Notes: generated by a model from the sequence alone, not told the origin. 64,000 bases of DNA from Dehalogenimonas formicexedens (GCF_001953175.1 NZ_CP018258.1:586210-650209); one strand, 5' to 3'; positions 34,726 through 45,062 are shown, counted from the first letter of the stretch. Translations and numbers: made by a program.

Positions 34726-36452
34726 TTCCTCAGTGATTCAGTGAAGGCCGCAGCCTTTTCAATCAATTCCCTGGCCGCATCGGCTGCCGCCCGGCTGTTT
34801 TGACCGGACAGCATGGCAGCCAGTTCGGTCAACAAGTCATTTCCCGTTAATTCCGACAGAGCGCTGGTCACCCGCTCTCCATCGTGTACTTTAATAATCT
34901 TAAAATGGCGGGATCCATAGCAGGCTATCTGGGGGAGATGGGTGACACAGATGACCTGGTGCGAAAGCGACAGCGCTGACAGTTTGCGGCCGATGATTTC
35001 ACCGGACCTGCCGCCGACGCCAATATCGATCTCATCAAAGATGAGCACCGGAACCCTGTCTGACTCGGCTAAAGCTGTTTTCACCGCCAGAGTGAAGCGG
35101 GACAATTCCCCGGTGGATGCAATTCGTATCAGGGGCAGAAAGGGCTCCCCCGGGTTGGTGGAGACCAGAAACTCAACTTTATCGGCACCCGTAAGGTCGT
35201 ATTTGACGCTGGGGGAATTGGGCAGGGGCAAACCATCCGCCGAATCTTCAAACCTGATCGAGACACTGAACCGCGCATTGCCCATCCCCAGGTCCTTCAA
35301 TTCGAGGTTGACGGCTTGGGACAGCTTAATAGCGCCGGCGTGCCTTTTTTCCGAGAGGGAAATTCCAAGCATGACCAGCTCCCGGCGAGTAGCCTCGGCT
35401 TCTTTCACCAGGCCATTTTTCCGGTCATCCAGAAGAGAAGAAGCTTCAAGTTCCCGGCGGATTTTGTCGGCAAAACCCAGAATGGACGGGATGCTGCCGC
35501 CGTATTTTCGTTTAAGATCCCGGATTAGTCCGATCCGGGCTTCGAGTTCTTCCAATCGGGATGGATCAGCGTCTAAATTCAAGGCGTAAGACCTGACTTC
35601 TCTAACTGCCTCAGTCAATTCAAGCAGGGTGTTCCTGACAACCTCGGCCTGGGGTTTCGCCCGACCGTCGATCGCCGCCAGTTTTTCAAGAGCTGCGGCG
35701 GCCCTGGAGAGATTATGCATCACCGGGGTCTCGAAGCCTTCTCCGTCGAGGGCGTATTCCGCTTCCTGGGCGAGAGCCTTGAGTCTTTCGGCTGAGGCGA
35801 GAATCGTGCGTTCTTCCTCCAGAAGGGAGTCCTCGTTTTCGGCTAATGCCGCGCGCTCGATTTCCTGGAGCTGGAAATTAAGGAAATCTTGCTGCCGGGC
35901 CATCTCAGCCTCTTTGACAGCGATGTTTGTGATTTTATTTTTCAGGTTTGAAAGGTTCTGAGCCGCCCGGGAGAAATCATGTCTCAGGCTTAAGGTTCCG
36001 GCGTAACTGTCCAGGTAATCGAGGTGGCTTGACGGCTCCAGCAGGGAAAGGTGTTGGCTCTGGCCATGTAACTCGACCAGTTTCGGCCCGAGTTCCCGGG
36101 CGAAAGAGCGTTGGGCTATAGCCCCGTTGAGCCGCACGGCCGGCCGGCTGCCCCGTTTTAGCGACAGGGAAACGGTCAGTGTACCGTCTTCCAGTTCTAT
36201 GCCCTGCGCGGCGAGAGCATCCGCGAGGTCCGTGCGACCCGAGAGATCGAACACTCCCTCGACCCGGCAGTCACCGGCGCCATGGCGGATGTCGGTTTCA
36301 TCCAATTTACCGGAAAGCAGGGCTGAGATGGCGTCGATCACCAATGACTTGCCCGCGCCAGTCTCTCCGGTGATGATGTTTAACTTTTCACCGGGCGACC
36401 AGTCGATCTCATCGATGATGCCGAAGTTTTTGACTAGTAGGCGTACTAGCAA
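34722..36452 (-). CDS. recN: DNA repair protein RecN
   Basis: SMC-like ATPase that gathers broken ends during double-strand break repair. N-terminal Walker A is NIITGETGAGKSLVIDAISA, long coiled-coil arms run through the middle, and the C-terminal ABC half has STGELSRFTLAVKTALAES and VLIFDEIDIGVGGRSGEIIG. The TTG at 36452 gives the usual start LVRLLVKNFGIIDEIDW. A GTG at 36524 would add 24 residues but has no ribosome site. The start remains the least certain point. Length about 576 fits the family. Confidence 0.93.
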   Translation of the reverse strand: MLVRLLVKNFGIIDEIDWSPGEKLNIITGETGAGKSLVIDAISALLSGKLDETDIRHGAGDCRVEGVFDLSGRTDLADALAAQGIELEDGTLTVSLSLKRGSRPAVRLNGAIAQRSFARELGPKLVELHGQSQHLSLLEPSSHLDYLDSYAGTLSLRHDFSRAAQNLSNLKNKITNIAVKEAEMARQQDFLNFQLQEIERAALAENEDSLLEEERTILASAERLKALAQEAEYALDGEGFETPVMHNLSRAAAALEKLAAIDGRAKPQAEVVRNTLLELTEAVREVRSYALNLDADPSRLEELEARIGLIRDLKRKYGGSIPSILGFADKIRRELEASSLLDDRKNGLVKEAEATRRELVMLGISLSEKRHAGAIKLSQAVNLELKDLGMGNARFSVSIRFEDSADGLPLPNSPSVKYDLTGADKVEFLVSTNPGEPFLPLIRIASTGELSRFTLAVKTALAESDRVPVLIFDEIDIGVGGRSGEIIGRKLSALSLSHQVICVTHLPQIACYGSRHFKIIKVHDGERVTSALSELTGNDLLTELAAMLSGQNSRAAADAARELIEKAAAFTESLRN

Positions 36453-36645
36453 AATGTTGACCCGTTTCGTGCTTGACGTTTCCGGAAATGCCCGTAATTG
36501 TGTCATAAAAAAGAAAGGGAGCACAAATCCGAAACTTCAGATGCCGGAGACACCGCATCGATGAACCGGAGTAAGGCCGACAATCAAGTCATGCCGCCAG
36601 GGAGAAAATCGGGAGCACCAAACCGATCTGGCGTGTTTCGGATGG

Positions 36646-37140
36646 CTATTCGATAAGGAGCCGCAGTGTTTTAAGGTTGATGGTATCTTCCTTGTTATAT
36701 TCCAACAGGCTGTTTAGAGCCTCCTGATCATAGTCGTTGACGTATTGCCACCATAACCTGACGGCGTGGTAGCCGTTTACCCCGGGGAGATTGCGCCCGA
36801 TACCCAGCGCAACCTCGATTTTTTTCAAACCGCCGCGCAAGCCTTTGCGGTGACAGCGGTGCATCAGGTCGCAATGGGTGAAGCCTTCTTCCACCAGGTC
36901 AACGCCCAAGCGGGTCTTGATGTAGGGGAGATCGAACCGCTCCCCATTGAAAGTATAGATGGTTTCAACCTCGTCCAACGCTTGCAGTAAATTTTCCGGG
37001 GTAATCTGATCACCCACCAGTTGAATGAACTCTTCGAAGTTGCCGGTGCACCGGTGGATGCCGACGACAGTGATAGGGCAGTGTTCCGGCGATAATCCGG
37101 TGGTCTCTATATCCAGGTAGGCTTCACATTTTCCGGTCAT
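36646..37140 (-). CDS. RNase H-like DEDD exonuclease (YprB-type)
   Basis: 164 residues from the ATG at 37140. The DEDD residues are visible: Asp/Glu in EAYLDIETTGLSP, Asp in TFNGERFDLPYIKTRLG, and Asp in LEYNKEDTINLKTL. This matches the predicted 3'-5' exonuclease domain seen in YprB proteins. The TATAAT ends ten bases before the ATG and there is no site, so it may be leaderless. A start four codons upstream overlaps the -10 box and is rejected. No helicase partner is beside it. Confidence 0.82.
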   Translation of the reverse strand: MTGKCEAYLDIETTGLSPEHCPITVVGIHRCTGNFEEFIQLVGDQITPENLLQALDEVETIYTFNGERFDLPYIKTRLGVDLVEEGFTHCDLMHRCHRKGLRGGLKKIEVALGIGRNLPGVNGYHAVRLWWQYVNDYDQEALNSLLEYNKEDTINLKTLRLLIE

Positions 37141-37150
37141 GTTTTGTCCC

Positions 37151-37159
37151 ATTATACCA
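37151..37159 (-). promoter_or_regulatory. Extended -10 before the exonuclease gene
   Basis: TGGTATAAT on the minus strand, ending ten bases before the ATG at 37140; no Shine-Dalgarno. Confidence 0.5.
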
Positions 37160-37287
37160 AAATCACCACCACAGGCTTACAAGACATAATATTTTGCTAT
37201 TTGCGAATAGGGGAATATTTATTACGAACCACTTTTAGGGTGTAAAACATGCTGGAACGGATATAAAGGAAAGCAGAAAAGAACCGA

Positions 37288-38007
37288 TCAGCGCTTGACG
37301 CCGGGGAATTTCTGGATCAATTCGTCGAACGCCTGGAACCACCGGAGTTTGACTTCATCGGTCCAGGTGGGGTCGAAATCGGGGAATTTGGCCATCAGCA
37401 TTTGGCCGAGTGATTGCGCCGGAGGGCTTGGCGGGAAAGCCAGCTGTTCGTTCAATGGCGCGGGAGGGTCCGATGGATTTTCATTGGCGCCATCATTTGC
37501 CCTGGAAACATTACGTTTGGTCTTACGATTGGAGGTCGTGATGTGAATGGCCTTCGATTTCCGCGTTACAAAAGGAGAAAGCGATATGCCCCCATCCTGG
37601 GCCAAACCGATATAGAACTTGATGCATTTCCGGCCCACATCGGCGGCAATCTGGAAGTGCTCTTTGAGTTTTTCTTCCATCTGGGCATAAGTGGCGTTTG
37701 CCGGGTCGAGTTCTGTGAGGAAGAACGGATAAGCTTCCTGGGTGAGCTGCCTGAGCAGGTTCGCTCGCTGAACGCCCTTTGTAAGTACAATCTGCTTTAG
37801 CCGGAGAGTAGGGACCCCGTTGGCGTCGATCATCTTAAGGTACTTCAGTGTGCCGATCAACTGTCCGCCGGTGGAACCTGAAAATTTTTCACCCCAAAAA
37901 CTTCTATCGATTCGAGCCGGTACAACCGCCTGAAGTCCGTCCAGAAAATTCCAAAATGTCCGGTAGGACACGTAAGGAGGAAGCGTCTTGGAATTAGATG
38001 TTGTCAT
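37288..38007 (-). CDS. DUF5343 protein
   Basis: 239 residues. The N-terminal 150 residues match DUF5343: YVSYRTFWNFLDGLQAVVPA, then SFWGEKFSGSTGGQLIGTLK and LKEHFQIAADVGRKCIKFYI. A proline-rich linker (about 190-205) and a short helical tail (PDFDPTWTDEVKLRWFQAFD) follow. The domain has a winged-helix look and is often found in defence or mobile contexts, but function is unknown. It is divergent from the small gene and ftsAZ. Confidence 0.8.
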   Translation of the reverse strand: MTTSNSKTLPPYVSYRTFWNFLDGLQAVVPARIDRSFWGEKFSGSTGGQLIGTLKYLKMIDANGVPTLRLKQIVLTKGVQRANLLRQLTQEAYPFFLTELDPANATYAQMEEKLKEHFQIAADVGRKCIKFYIGLAQDGGISLSPFVTRKSKAIHITTSNRKTKRNVSRANDGANENPSDPPAPLNEQLAFPPSPPAQSLGQMLMAKFPDFDPTWTDEVKLRWFQAFDELIQKFPGVKR

Positions 38008-38133
38008 GGCTTATTCAGGTTTATTTTAGGCCAGGGGGACAAAAATGACAAGCATCACCGGACAGATATTTAACCCCGCTATGGACAAAAAATTTTGATT
38101 CTTGGAATCAGTCCGGACAAACTTGGACAACAA

Positions 38134-38163
38134 TTGACGGTTACTTTTTGAGGCGTTTAAGAT
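38134..38163 (+). promoter_or_regulatory. Promoter of the small gene - ftsA - ftsZ operon
   Basis: TTGACG (38134-38139), an 18-base spacer and TAAGAT (38158-38163), 40 bases upstream of the small gene ATG at 38204. Confidence 0.65.
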
Positions 38164-38203
38164 AGCTGCAAATTTCAACGCAAAGAAAGAGGGGGAAACA
38201 AAA

Positions 38204-38413
38204 ATGGGTACGGCAATCGACTATCAAAAGGTGATGACCGAAATCGTGTACATCAACCTTCCCGGTCCGCAGGAACCGACCCCGGGTATGAGCGGCGGCG
38301 AGCTCCTGCATGGTTTTCTGGCTGAACTTCGGACCGGTTCAGACGCTGCTCAGAGGGCTTTCATCGACAGCCTCTGCGTCAAGTGGAATGTTCGCTATCG
38401 CGAAGGAAAATAG
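38204..38413 (+). CDS. Uncharacterised 69-residue protein, paralogue of the protein at 14442
   Basis: Starts MGTAIDYQKVMTEIVYINLP and contains GMSGGELLHGFLAELRTG, the same core as the protein at 14442-14648. GAGGGGG precedes the ATG. It is the first gene after the 38134 promoter and lies 32 bases before ftsA, so it is probably in the division operon. No known domain or membrane helix. The two copies differ mainly near the C-terminus (SDAAQRAFIDSLCVKWNVRY here). Function unknown; a link to cell division is only inferred from position. Confidence 0.85.
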   Translation: MGTAIDYQKVMTEIVYINLPGPQEPTPGMSGGELLHGFLAELRTGSDAAQRAFIDSLCVKWNVRYREGK

Positions 38414-38445
38414 GCCGACAGGCGCAAGATAAGGAAGAGGAAATT

Positions 38446-39642
38446 ATGAAAAAAAGACTTGCCGCCATCGATGTCGGTACGACCAAAATCACTACCATCA
38501 TGGGCGATGCCGACGATTCCGGCATCCGTATCATGGGTGTCGGTACCGTCCCGTCGCTGGGCCTGCAAAAGGGCATGGTTGTTAATCTAAATGAAGCCAG
38601 GGATGCGATCAAGCGATCCGTAACAATGGCGGAGCAATCAGCCGGGTACCGGATCGAATCCGCGGTTATCAACATCACCGGCAGACACATCCATTCATCC
38701 AACAACCGCGGCGTTATCGCCATCTCCCGTAAAGACGAGATCATCCGCCAGGCCGATGTTAACCGGGCCCTGGAAGTGGCCAAAAACACAGCGATCCCCG
38801 CCGACCGCCGCCTCCTTCATCTCCTGCCGCTCGACTTTACCGTGGACGGCCAGGAAGGTGTGAAGAGCCCGGTTGGAATGCACGGTTTTAAACTCGAAGT
38901 CGAGACTCACATGGTTACCGGTTCCGCCACCGCCGTTGAGAATCTCAGCAAATGTGTCAAGGCTGCCGGCATAGTGATCGACGAAATGGTGTTCAGCCCC
39001 CTGGCCTGTGCCGAGGCGGTCCTTTCGGCCGATGAACTCCAGGATGGAGTCATTCTCGCCGATATCGGCGGCGGCACGACCGACATCGCTGTTTTCAAGG
39101 ACGGTAAACCCATTCACACCTCAGTGTTACCGGTAGCCGGTTACCAAGTTACCCACGATATCTCGGTTGGCCTCGGGGTCAGCTGGGAATTGGCTGAAGA
39201 GATCAAGCTCCGGTACGGCAACGTCTACCCGGTAGACGAAAAATCTTCAGACCAGGAAGTGACCGAGGGCGGCCATACCTTCCCGCTGTCCCAGGTAAGC
39301 GAAATCATCCGCTCCCGCGTTGAGGAAATGGTTCGTCTAGCCCTCCTCGAAGTTCCGGGTGAGGATTACCAGAGCCTGCTCAGGGGCGGCGTTGTCCTCA
39401 CCGGCGGCACCTGCAACCTGCCCGGCATTGCCGAACTCGGGGCCGAGGTGGCTCACCTGCCGGTCCGAATCGGCATGCCCCCCGCCATGTACGGCGTGTC
39501 CGAAAAATTAAACGATCCTTCATTCGCCACCAGCCTTGGCCTGATCATGTGGAAGGCCAAGACCCGGAACGAAATGCAGGCTGCCCCAAGCACCTCGCCT
39601 TCCGAAGGCGGCGGATTGTTTGGCCTGTTCAGAAAAAAATAA
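38446..39642 (+). CDS. ftsA: Cell division protein FtsA
   Basis: 398 residues from the ATG at 38446 (AGAGGAAATT site); an earlier in-frame start at 38383 overlaps the small gene and is rejected. Actin-like fold: phosphate-1 loop AAIDVGTTKITTIM, phosphate-2 ILADIGGGTTDIAVF, adenosine loop VLTGGTCNLPGI. The C-terminal end (GGLFGLFRKK) is the amphipathic membrane-targeting helix. FtsA anchors FtsZ to the membrane and recruits division proteins. It is 47 bases upstream of ftsZ. Confidence 0.95.
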   Translation: MKKRLAAIDVGTTKITTIMGDADDSGIRIMGVGTVPSLGLQKGMVVNLNEARDAIKRSVTMAEQSAGYRIESAVINITGRHIHSSNNRGVIAISRKDEIIRQADVNRALEVAKNTAIPADRRLLHLLPLDFTVDGQEGVKSPVGMHGFKLEVETHMVTGSATAVENLSKCVKAAGIVIDEMVFSPLACAEAVLSADELQDGVILADIGGGTTDIAVFKDGKPIHTSVLPVAGYQVTHDISVGLGVSWELAEEIKLRYGNVYPVDEKSSDQEVTEGGHTFPLSQVSEIIRSRVEEMVRLALLEVPGEDYQSLLRGGVVLTGGTCNLPGIAELGAEVAHLPVRIGMPPAMYGVSEKLNDPSFATSLGLIMWKAKTRNEMQAAPSTSPSEGGGLFGLFRKK

Positions 39643-39689
39643 AAAGAATATCGCAAAAATAAAAAAGAAAGAGAAAAACGAGGAGTATT

Positions 39690-40814
<1,125 letters not shown>

Positions 40815-40836
40815 ACCCGGTTATTCCCTTAGACAT

Positions 40837-40863
40837 GGGGTGGCGGTTGGTTACCGCCACCCC
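40837..40863 (+). promoter_or_regulatory. Strong hairpin between ftsZ and the winged-helix gene
   Basis: GGGGTGGCGGT and ACCGCCACCCC with a five-base loop, and no T run after it. It ends only 14 bases before the next ATG and near its GGAG site. Confidence 0.6.
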
Positions 40864-40877
40864 GGCTGGAGCTTGAT

Positions 40878-41204
40878 ATGGAATGCTCTATGACAAAAGT
40901 TGAAATTGAATTATTCATGCGGGAGTTCGCGGATGACTACGAGAGCAAGGAGATGTTGCGTCTCCTTGGCCGACATCCGTACTGTCGCTTTAATCTTCAG
41001 GCCCTGGCCGACAGTCTTGGTATGAAGCCAAAGGACCTCGGCCGGACCATAAACCGCCTCCAGGAAAAGGGCTTAGTGCGTACCTTCGAATCCAAAGATA
41101 AAGCCCTCTATGCCCTAACCGAAAACGAGGCCTGGCGAGACCTGATTACCAAGACCGCAGCCCTCGATTATCGGCAGATGGCAAACCTGGAGAGCGTTCC
41201 TTAA
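40878..41204 (+). CDS. Winged helix-turn-helix protein, MarR-like
   Basis: 108 residues. The recognition region FNLQALADSLGMKPKDLGRT with a wing GLVRTFESKDKALYALTENE is typical of MarR/ArsR-type regulators. GGAGCTTGAT precedes the ATG. It is co-directional with ftsAZ but separated by a strong hairpin. Target unknown; no cysteine or ligand motif stands out. Confidence 0.75.
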   Translation: MECSMTKVEIELFMREFADDYESKEMLRLLGRHPYCRFNLQALADSLGMKPKDLGRTINRLQEKGLVRTFESKDKALYALTENEAWRDLITKTAALDYRQMANLESVP

Positions 41205-41234
41205 TTCGCTGTTTCCGCCTCATACAATACAGAA

Positions 41235-41275
41235 GAAAACCGCCGGGCTCCTCCTCCCCCGGCGGTTTTCTTCGT
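41235..41275 (+). terminator. Terminator after the winged-helix gene
   Basis: GAAAACCGCCGGG and CCCGGCGGTTTTC with a ten-base loop, then TTCGTTTG. The stem is 13 bases. Confidence 0.85.
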
Positions 41276-41297
41276 TTGTGTAAACACTGAGTTTTTT

Positions 41298-41306
41298 TGA
41301 TATAAT
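41298..41306 (+). promoter_or_regulatory. Extended -10 promoter of hemW
   Basis: TGATATAAT ends 12 bases before the hemW ATG. There is no Shine-Dalgarno, so the leader would be very short. Confidence 0.5.
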
Positions 41307-41318
41307 TGACATAATATC

Positions 41319-42452
41319 ATGCCCCAGCTCTCTCTATACGTTCATGTTCCGTTTTGCCTGAGAAAATGCGGCTATTGTTCTTTTGTTTCGTTCCCGGACC
41401 GGGATGAGACGAGGCAAAAATATACCGATGCTTTGACCCGGGAGATCACCCTCAGCCGGCAGGACGGCTTCACCGTGAGTACCATATATTTTGGCGGCGG
41501 TACCCCCAGTCTGATGTCCGAGCGCCAGATCAATGCAATTCTGGAAAGGATTCATCAACTATACACGGTGAGTGAGGACGCCGAAATAACCCTGGAGGCC
41601 AATCCAGGCACGGTTGACGGGAAATATCTTCAATCAGTGAGAAAATTGGGCTTCAATCGGCTGAGTTTGGGCGTCCAAAGCCTGAGCGAAAAAGACCTGG
41701 TCTTTTTGGGGCGGTGCCACTCGGCAAAAGATTCCCTGCGCGCGATCCACGAAGCCCGCCTGGCGGGTTTTAATAATCTGAGCCTTGATTTCATCTATGG
41801 CTTGCCGAATAGGACCACCTCCGTCTGGCGGGGGATGCTCGATGAGATTATCGGCCTCAGCGCGGACCACCTTTCGCTATACGGCCTAACCCTCGATCCG
41901 GACACGCCGCTGGGCCGGGCGGTCGCCAGCGGCAGAACGCCGGCACCCGATCCCGATCAGGCTGCCGAGGAATATGAAATAACCTCCCGAAAACTGGCAG
42001 AGGCTGGTTACCGCCATTACGAGATATCGAACTGGGCCCGGCCAGGGTTCGAGAGCCGCCACAATACCGTATATTGGAAGCGCGGGGAATACCTTGGTCT
42101 GGGGGTTGCGGCCCATTCATTCATAAACGGGTCGAGAATCTCTAACACCGTGAGTCTGGACGGATATTTGGAAACGCTCAGTAAAGGTGAGCTACCTCGG
42201 GACGAAATTGAGGCCATCAACCCGGAATTAGCGTTGTCGGAGACGATTTTCCTGGGACTCAGGCTTGAAGACGGGATATCGATGGATGACATCGGACGGC
42301 AATTTAGTATAGACTTACCGGGCCGGTACGTCCGGGAAATCGCCGAATTATCCGCTTTGGGTCTGGTTGAGGTATCGGGCGGCAACCTTAAACTGACGCC
42401 CCGGGGCCGGCTTCTCGGCAACGAGGTTTTCCTTCGATTTCTACCGTCTTAA
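41319..42452 (+). CDS. hemW: HemW-type radical SAM protein (haem chaperone)
   Basis: 377 residues. Radical SAM motif in LYVHVPFCLRKCGYCSFVSF (CxxxCxxC), GGGTPS in YFGGGTPSLMSERQINAILE, and the HemW segment LGVQSLSEKDLVFLGRCHSA. HemW is related to oxygen-independent coproporphyrinogen III oxidase HemN but lacks its extra N-terminal cysteine and acts in haem transfer. It ends 13 bases before lepA, a pairing found in many bacteria. Confidence 0.9.
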   Translation: MPQLSLYVHVPFCLRKCGYCSFVSFPDRDETRQKYTDALTREITLSRQDGFTVSTIYFGGGTPSLMSERQINAILERIHQLYTVSEDAEITLEANPGTVDGKYLQSVRKLGFNRLSLGVQSLSEKDLVFLGRCHSAKDSLRAIHEARLAGFNNLSLDFIYGLPNRTTSVWRGMLDEIIGLSADHLSLYGLTLDPDTPLGRAVASGRTPAPDPDQAAEEYEITSRKLAEAGYRHYEISNWARPGFESRHNTVYWKRGEYLGLGVAAHSFINGSRISNTVSLDGYLETLSKGELPRDEIEAINPELALSETIFLGLRLEDGISMDDIGRQFSIDLPGRYVREIAELSALGLVEVSGGNLKLTPRGRLLGNEVFLRFLPS

Positions 42453-42465
42453 TCATAAGGAATAT

Positions 42466-44286
42466 ATGGAACAGTGCTTCATTCGTAATTTTTGCATCAT
42501 TGCCCACATCGACCACGGTAAATCGACGTTAGCCGACCGTCTCATCGAGAGTACCGGAGCCATGCGCCGGGAAGAGATGAGCGAGCAGGTCATGGACCGC
42601 ATGGAACTGGAGCGGGAACGCGGCATTACCATAAAGGCCAAGGCTATCCGCCTCAAATACACCGCGTCCAACGGTCAGGAATACCTGCTCAATTTGATCG
42701 ATACCCCCGGCCATGTTGATTTTTCATATGAAGTCTCGCGCACACTGGCCGCCTGCGAGGGCGCGGTGCTGCTCATCGACGTCACCCAGGGTATTCAAGC
42801 CCAAACCCTGGCCAACGTTTACCTGGCCATGGAGCACAACCTGGAAGTGATCCCGGCGTTGAACAAGGTCGACCTTCCCAGCGGCGAACCCGAACGGGTC
42901 ATGTCAGAGGTTAAAGGCGTCCTGGGATACTCGGAGGTTGAAACCCTCAAGATTTCGGGCAAAACCGGTCTGGGCGTCCCGGAGCTCCTGGAAGCGGTGG
43001 TAGCCCGCGTACCTCCGCCAAGCGGCAGCCCCGCCAGCCCGCTTCGAGCCCTGATATTCGATTCTCATTACGACCCCTACAAAGGGGTTATTGCTTATCT
43101 CCGGGTCACCGACGGAAATATTCATAAGGGCGATAAACTGAAACTCATGGGTCAAGGTACCACCCTGGAAGTGCTCGAGGTCGGTTACTTCGACCCGGCG
43201 GAACACCCGGTTGAATTTTTATCGTCCGGCGAGGTTGGTTACATCGCCACAGGCCTTAAGACTGTCGGTGATTGTTCGGTCGGGGATACGGTGACGTCGC
43301 TAGCCAATCCGGCCGTGGAACCCCTGGTGGGTTACCGTCCGGCCAAACCGATGGTCTTTGCCGGGATTTATCCGACAACGGCTTCGGATTACCAGGAACT
43401 GCGGGAAGCCATGGAAAAGCTCAAACTGAATGACGCTTCCCTTTCCTATGAAATGGAAAACTCTCCGTTATTGGGTCACGGTTTTCGCTGCGGCTTTCTC
43501 GGGCTGCTCCACATGGACATTGTTTATGAACGGCTCGAGCGGGAATTCGGCTTATCCCTGGTGGTTACCGCCCCGGGGGTGAGTTACGTCATTACCAAGA
43601 CCAACGGCGAAGTCCTGACAGTGGTCAATCCTTCCGAGCTGCCGATGCCGACGGAAATAGACCGGATGGAAGAGCCCTGGGTTAAGGTCAGGATTCTTAC
43701 GCCTTCCAAATATATCGGCCCCATTATGGAGCTTGAACAAAACAGCGGCGGCATTCACCGCCATACCGAATTCTTAGGTTCGGCGGCCGGTACCGAGGGC
43801 ACCCAGCGGGTGCAGCTGGATTACGACATGCCGCTGCGGTCGATGCTCACCACTTTTTACGACCAGCTGAAAAGCAGGTCCAACGGGTATGCCTCCCTGG
43901 ACTATGAGTTCGAGGGCTACCGTGACGCCCAGCTTGCCAGGATCGACGTCCTGGTGAACAGCACGCTGGTTGACGCCTTCAGCCGTATCGTTCCGCCTCA
44001 ACAGGCTCACGACGTTGGCAAGGCGTTGGTGCAGAAGCTGAAAGAAGCTATTCCACGTCAGCTTTTTGCCGTGCCCATCCAGGCAGCTATCGGCGGCCGT
44101 ATCGTCGCCAGAGCCGATATCCCCGCCCGCCGCAAGGATGTCCTGGCCAAATGCTACGGCGGCGACATTACGCGCAAACGCAAGCTTCTGGAGAAACAGA
44201 AGGAAGGCAAGAAGAAGATGAAGTCTATCGGCCAGGTCGAAGTGCCGAAAGAAGCTTTCCTCTCGGTACTCAAAACAGAATTCTAA
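42466..44286 (+). CDS. lepA: Elongation factor 4 (LepA)
   Basis: 606-residue translational GTPase. G1 FCIIAHIDHGKSTLADRLIE, G2 in RERGITIKA, G3 DTPGHVDFSYEVSR, G4 ALNKVDLP. The LepA-specific C-terminal domain (DVLAKCYGGDITRKRKLLEK and KKMKSIGQVEVPKEAFLSVL) is complete. It binds stalled or assembling ribosomes and promotes back-translocation or assembly. AAGGAATAT precedes the ATG. The gene is intact and follows hemW closely. Confidence 0.96.
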   Translation: MEQCFIRNFCIIAHIDHGKSTLADRLIESTGAMRREEMSEQVMDRMELERERGITIKAKAIRLKYTASNGQEYLLNLIDTPGHVDFSYEVSRTLAACEGAVLLIDVTQGIQAQTLANVYLAMEHNLEVIPALNKVDLPSGEPERVMSEVKGVLGYSEVETLKISGKTGLGVPELLEAVVARVPPPSGSPASPLRALIFDSHYDPYKGVIAYLRVTDGNIHKGDKLKLMGQGTTLEVLEVGYFDPAEHPVEFLSSGEVGYIATGLKTVGDCSVGDTVTSLANPAVEPLVGYRPAKPMVFAGIYPTTASDYQELREAMEKLKLNDASLSYEMENSPLLGHGFRCGFLGLLHMDIVYERLEREFGLSLVVTAPGVSYVITKTNGEVLTVVNPSELPMPTEIDRMEEPWVKVRILTPSKYIGPIMELEQNSGGIHRHTEFLGSAAGTEGTQRVQLDYDMPLRSMLTTFYDQLKSRSNGYASLDYEFEGYRDAQLARIDVLVNSTLVDAFSRIVPPQQAHDVGKALVQKLKEAIPRQLFAVPIQAAIGGRIVARADIPARRKDVLAKCYGGDITRKRKLLEKQKEGKKKMKSIGQVEVPKEAFLSVLKTEF

Positions 44287-44318
44287 ACCTTTTTGACATC
44301 GGAGGACCGATCAAGTCT

Positions 44319-45062
44319 ATGCAACAAGGGGAACGATTGAACTCGGGTTTCGGCCATGACAATAGCCATCATAAACCAATCTGTTACATTGTCGGTATCG
44401 GGCCGGGCGGCTCGCCCAAATGGCTGACCCACGCCGCGGAAGATGCCATCAAGGAATCCGACATCATCCTCGCCTGGGACTGGTCGTTAAAGCCGGTAAA
44501 AGATCTGGCGGCGGGCAAGACCTTGTATTTTCAGGAAACAAGGAACTATCTCCAAAGAGAAATTGAAGCCGCGGAACGCGCTAGAACGACTGGTGAAACA
44601 GTTGCCGTCCTCAGGGTGGGGGACCCGTGTGTTTCCTCGAGCCTGGCGCAGGTGCTTGAAGTGTTCAAGGATTTCGATGTCAGGATTGTCCCTTCGGCAG
44701 GCGCCGCGCAGTTCGCCGCCGCCCGGGCGCAGATATGCCTCGATGAGGCGGTGCTGGTGTCCTTCCATGACGGGCGAGAAGCGGAGAAAAAACGCAAGCT
44801 GAAATTCCTCGTCGATAGCTTCAATATGGGCCGGCATCTCCTGGCCTTAACCAATGAAACTCAGGTGCCCCGGCAGACCGCTTCATACCTGCTGGAACAT
44901 GGTCTTGCGCCGGAAACCCCGGTGCTGGTGTGCGAATACATGACCATGGAAGACGAGCGCGTTTATTCGGTTACCCTTGCGGAAGTCAAGGATACAGACT
45001 ACCGCCTTACCTCCGTGATGGTCGTCAAAAACCCTGGTAATGTCACCCGTTCATGTGTGTAA
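44319..45062 (+). CDS. cbiE: SAM-dependent corrin methyltransferase, CbiE-like
   Basis: About 247 residues. The tetrapyrrole methylase fold begins CYIVGIGPGGSPKWLTHAAE, with the central VAVLRVGDPCVSSSLAQVLE region and IVPSAGAAQFAAARAQICLD. Best match is the CbiE (cobalt-precorrin-7 C5) subgroup, though another corrin methylase is possible. Start is uncertain: ATG at 44319 has GGAGG at 13 bases, and the TTG at 44337 has AAGGGG at five bases. It overlaps lepA in no frame. cobO follows within one operon, supporting a corrinoid role. Confidence 0.75.
   Translation: MQQGERLNSGFGHDNSHHKPICYIVGIGPGGSPKWLTHAAEDAIKESDIILAWDWSLKPVKDLAAGKTLYFQETRNYLQREIEAAERARTTGETVAVLRVGDPCVSSSLAQVLEVFKDFDVRIVPSAGAAQFAAARAQICLDEAVLVSFHDGREAEKKRKLKFLVDSFNMGRHLLALTNETQVPRQTASYLLEHGLAPETPVLVCEYMTMEDERVYSVTLAEVKDTDYRLTSVMVVKNPGNVTRSCV

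Noticed and set aside
41235-41275. Riboswitch upstream of hemW
   Set aside because: The structure is a simple terminator hairpin for the previous gene.
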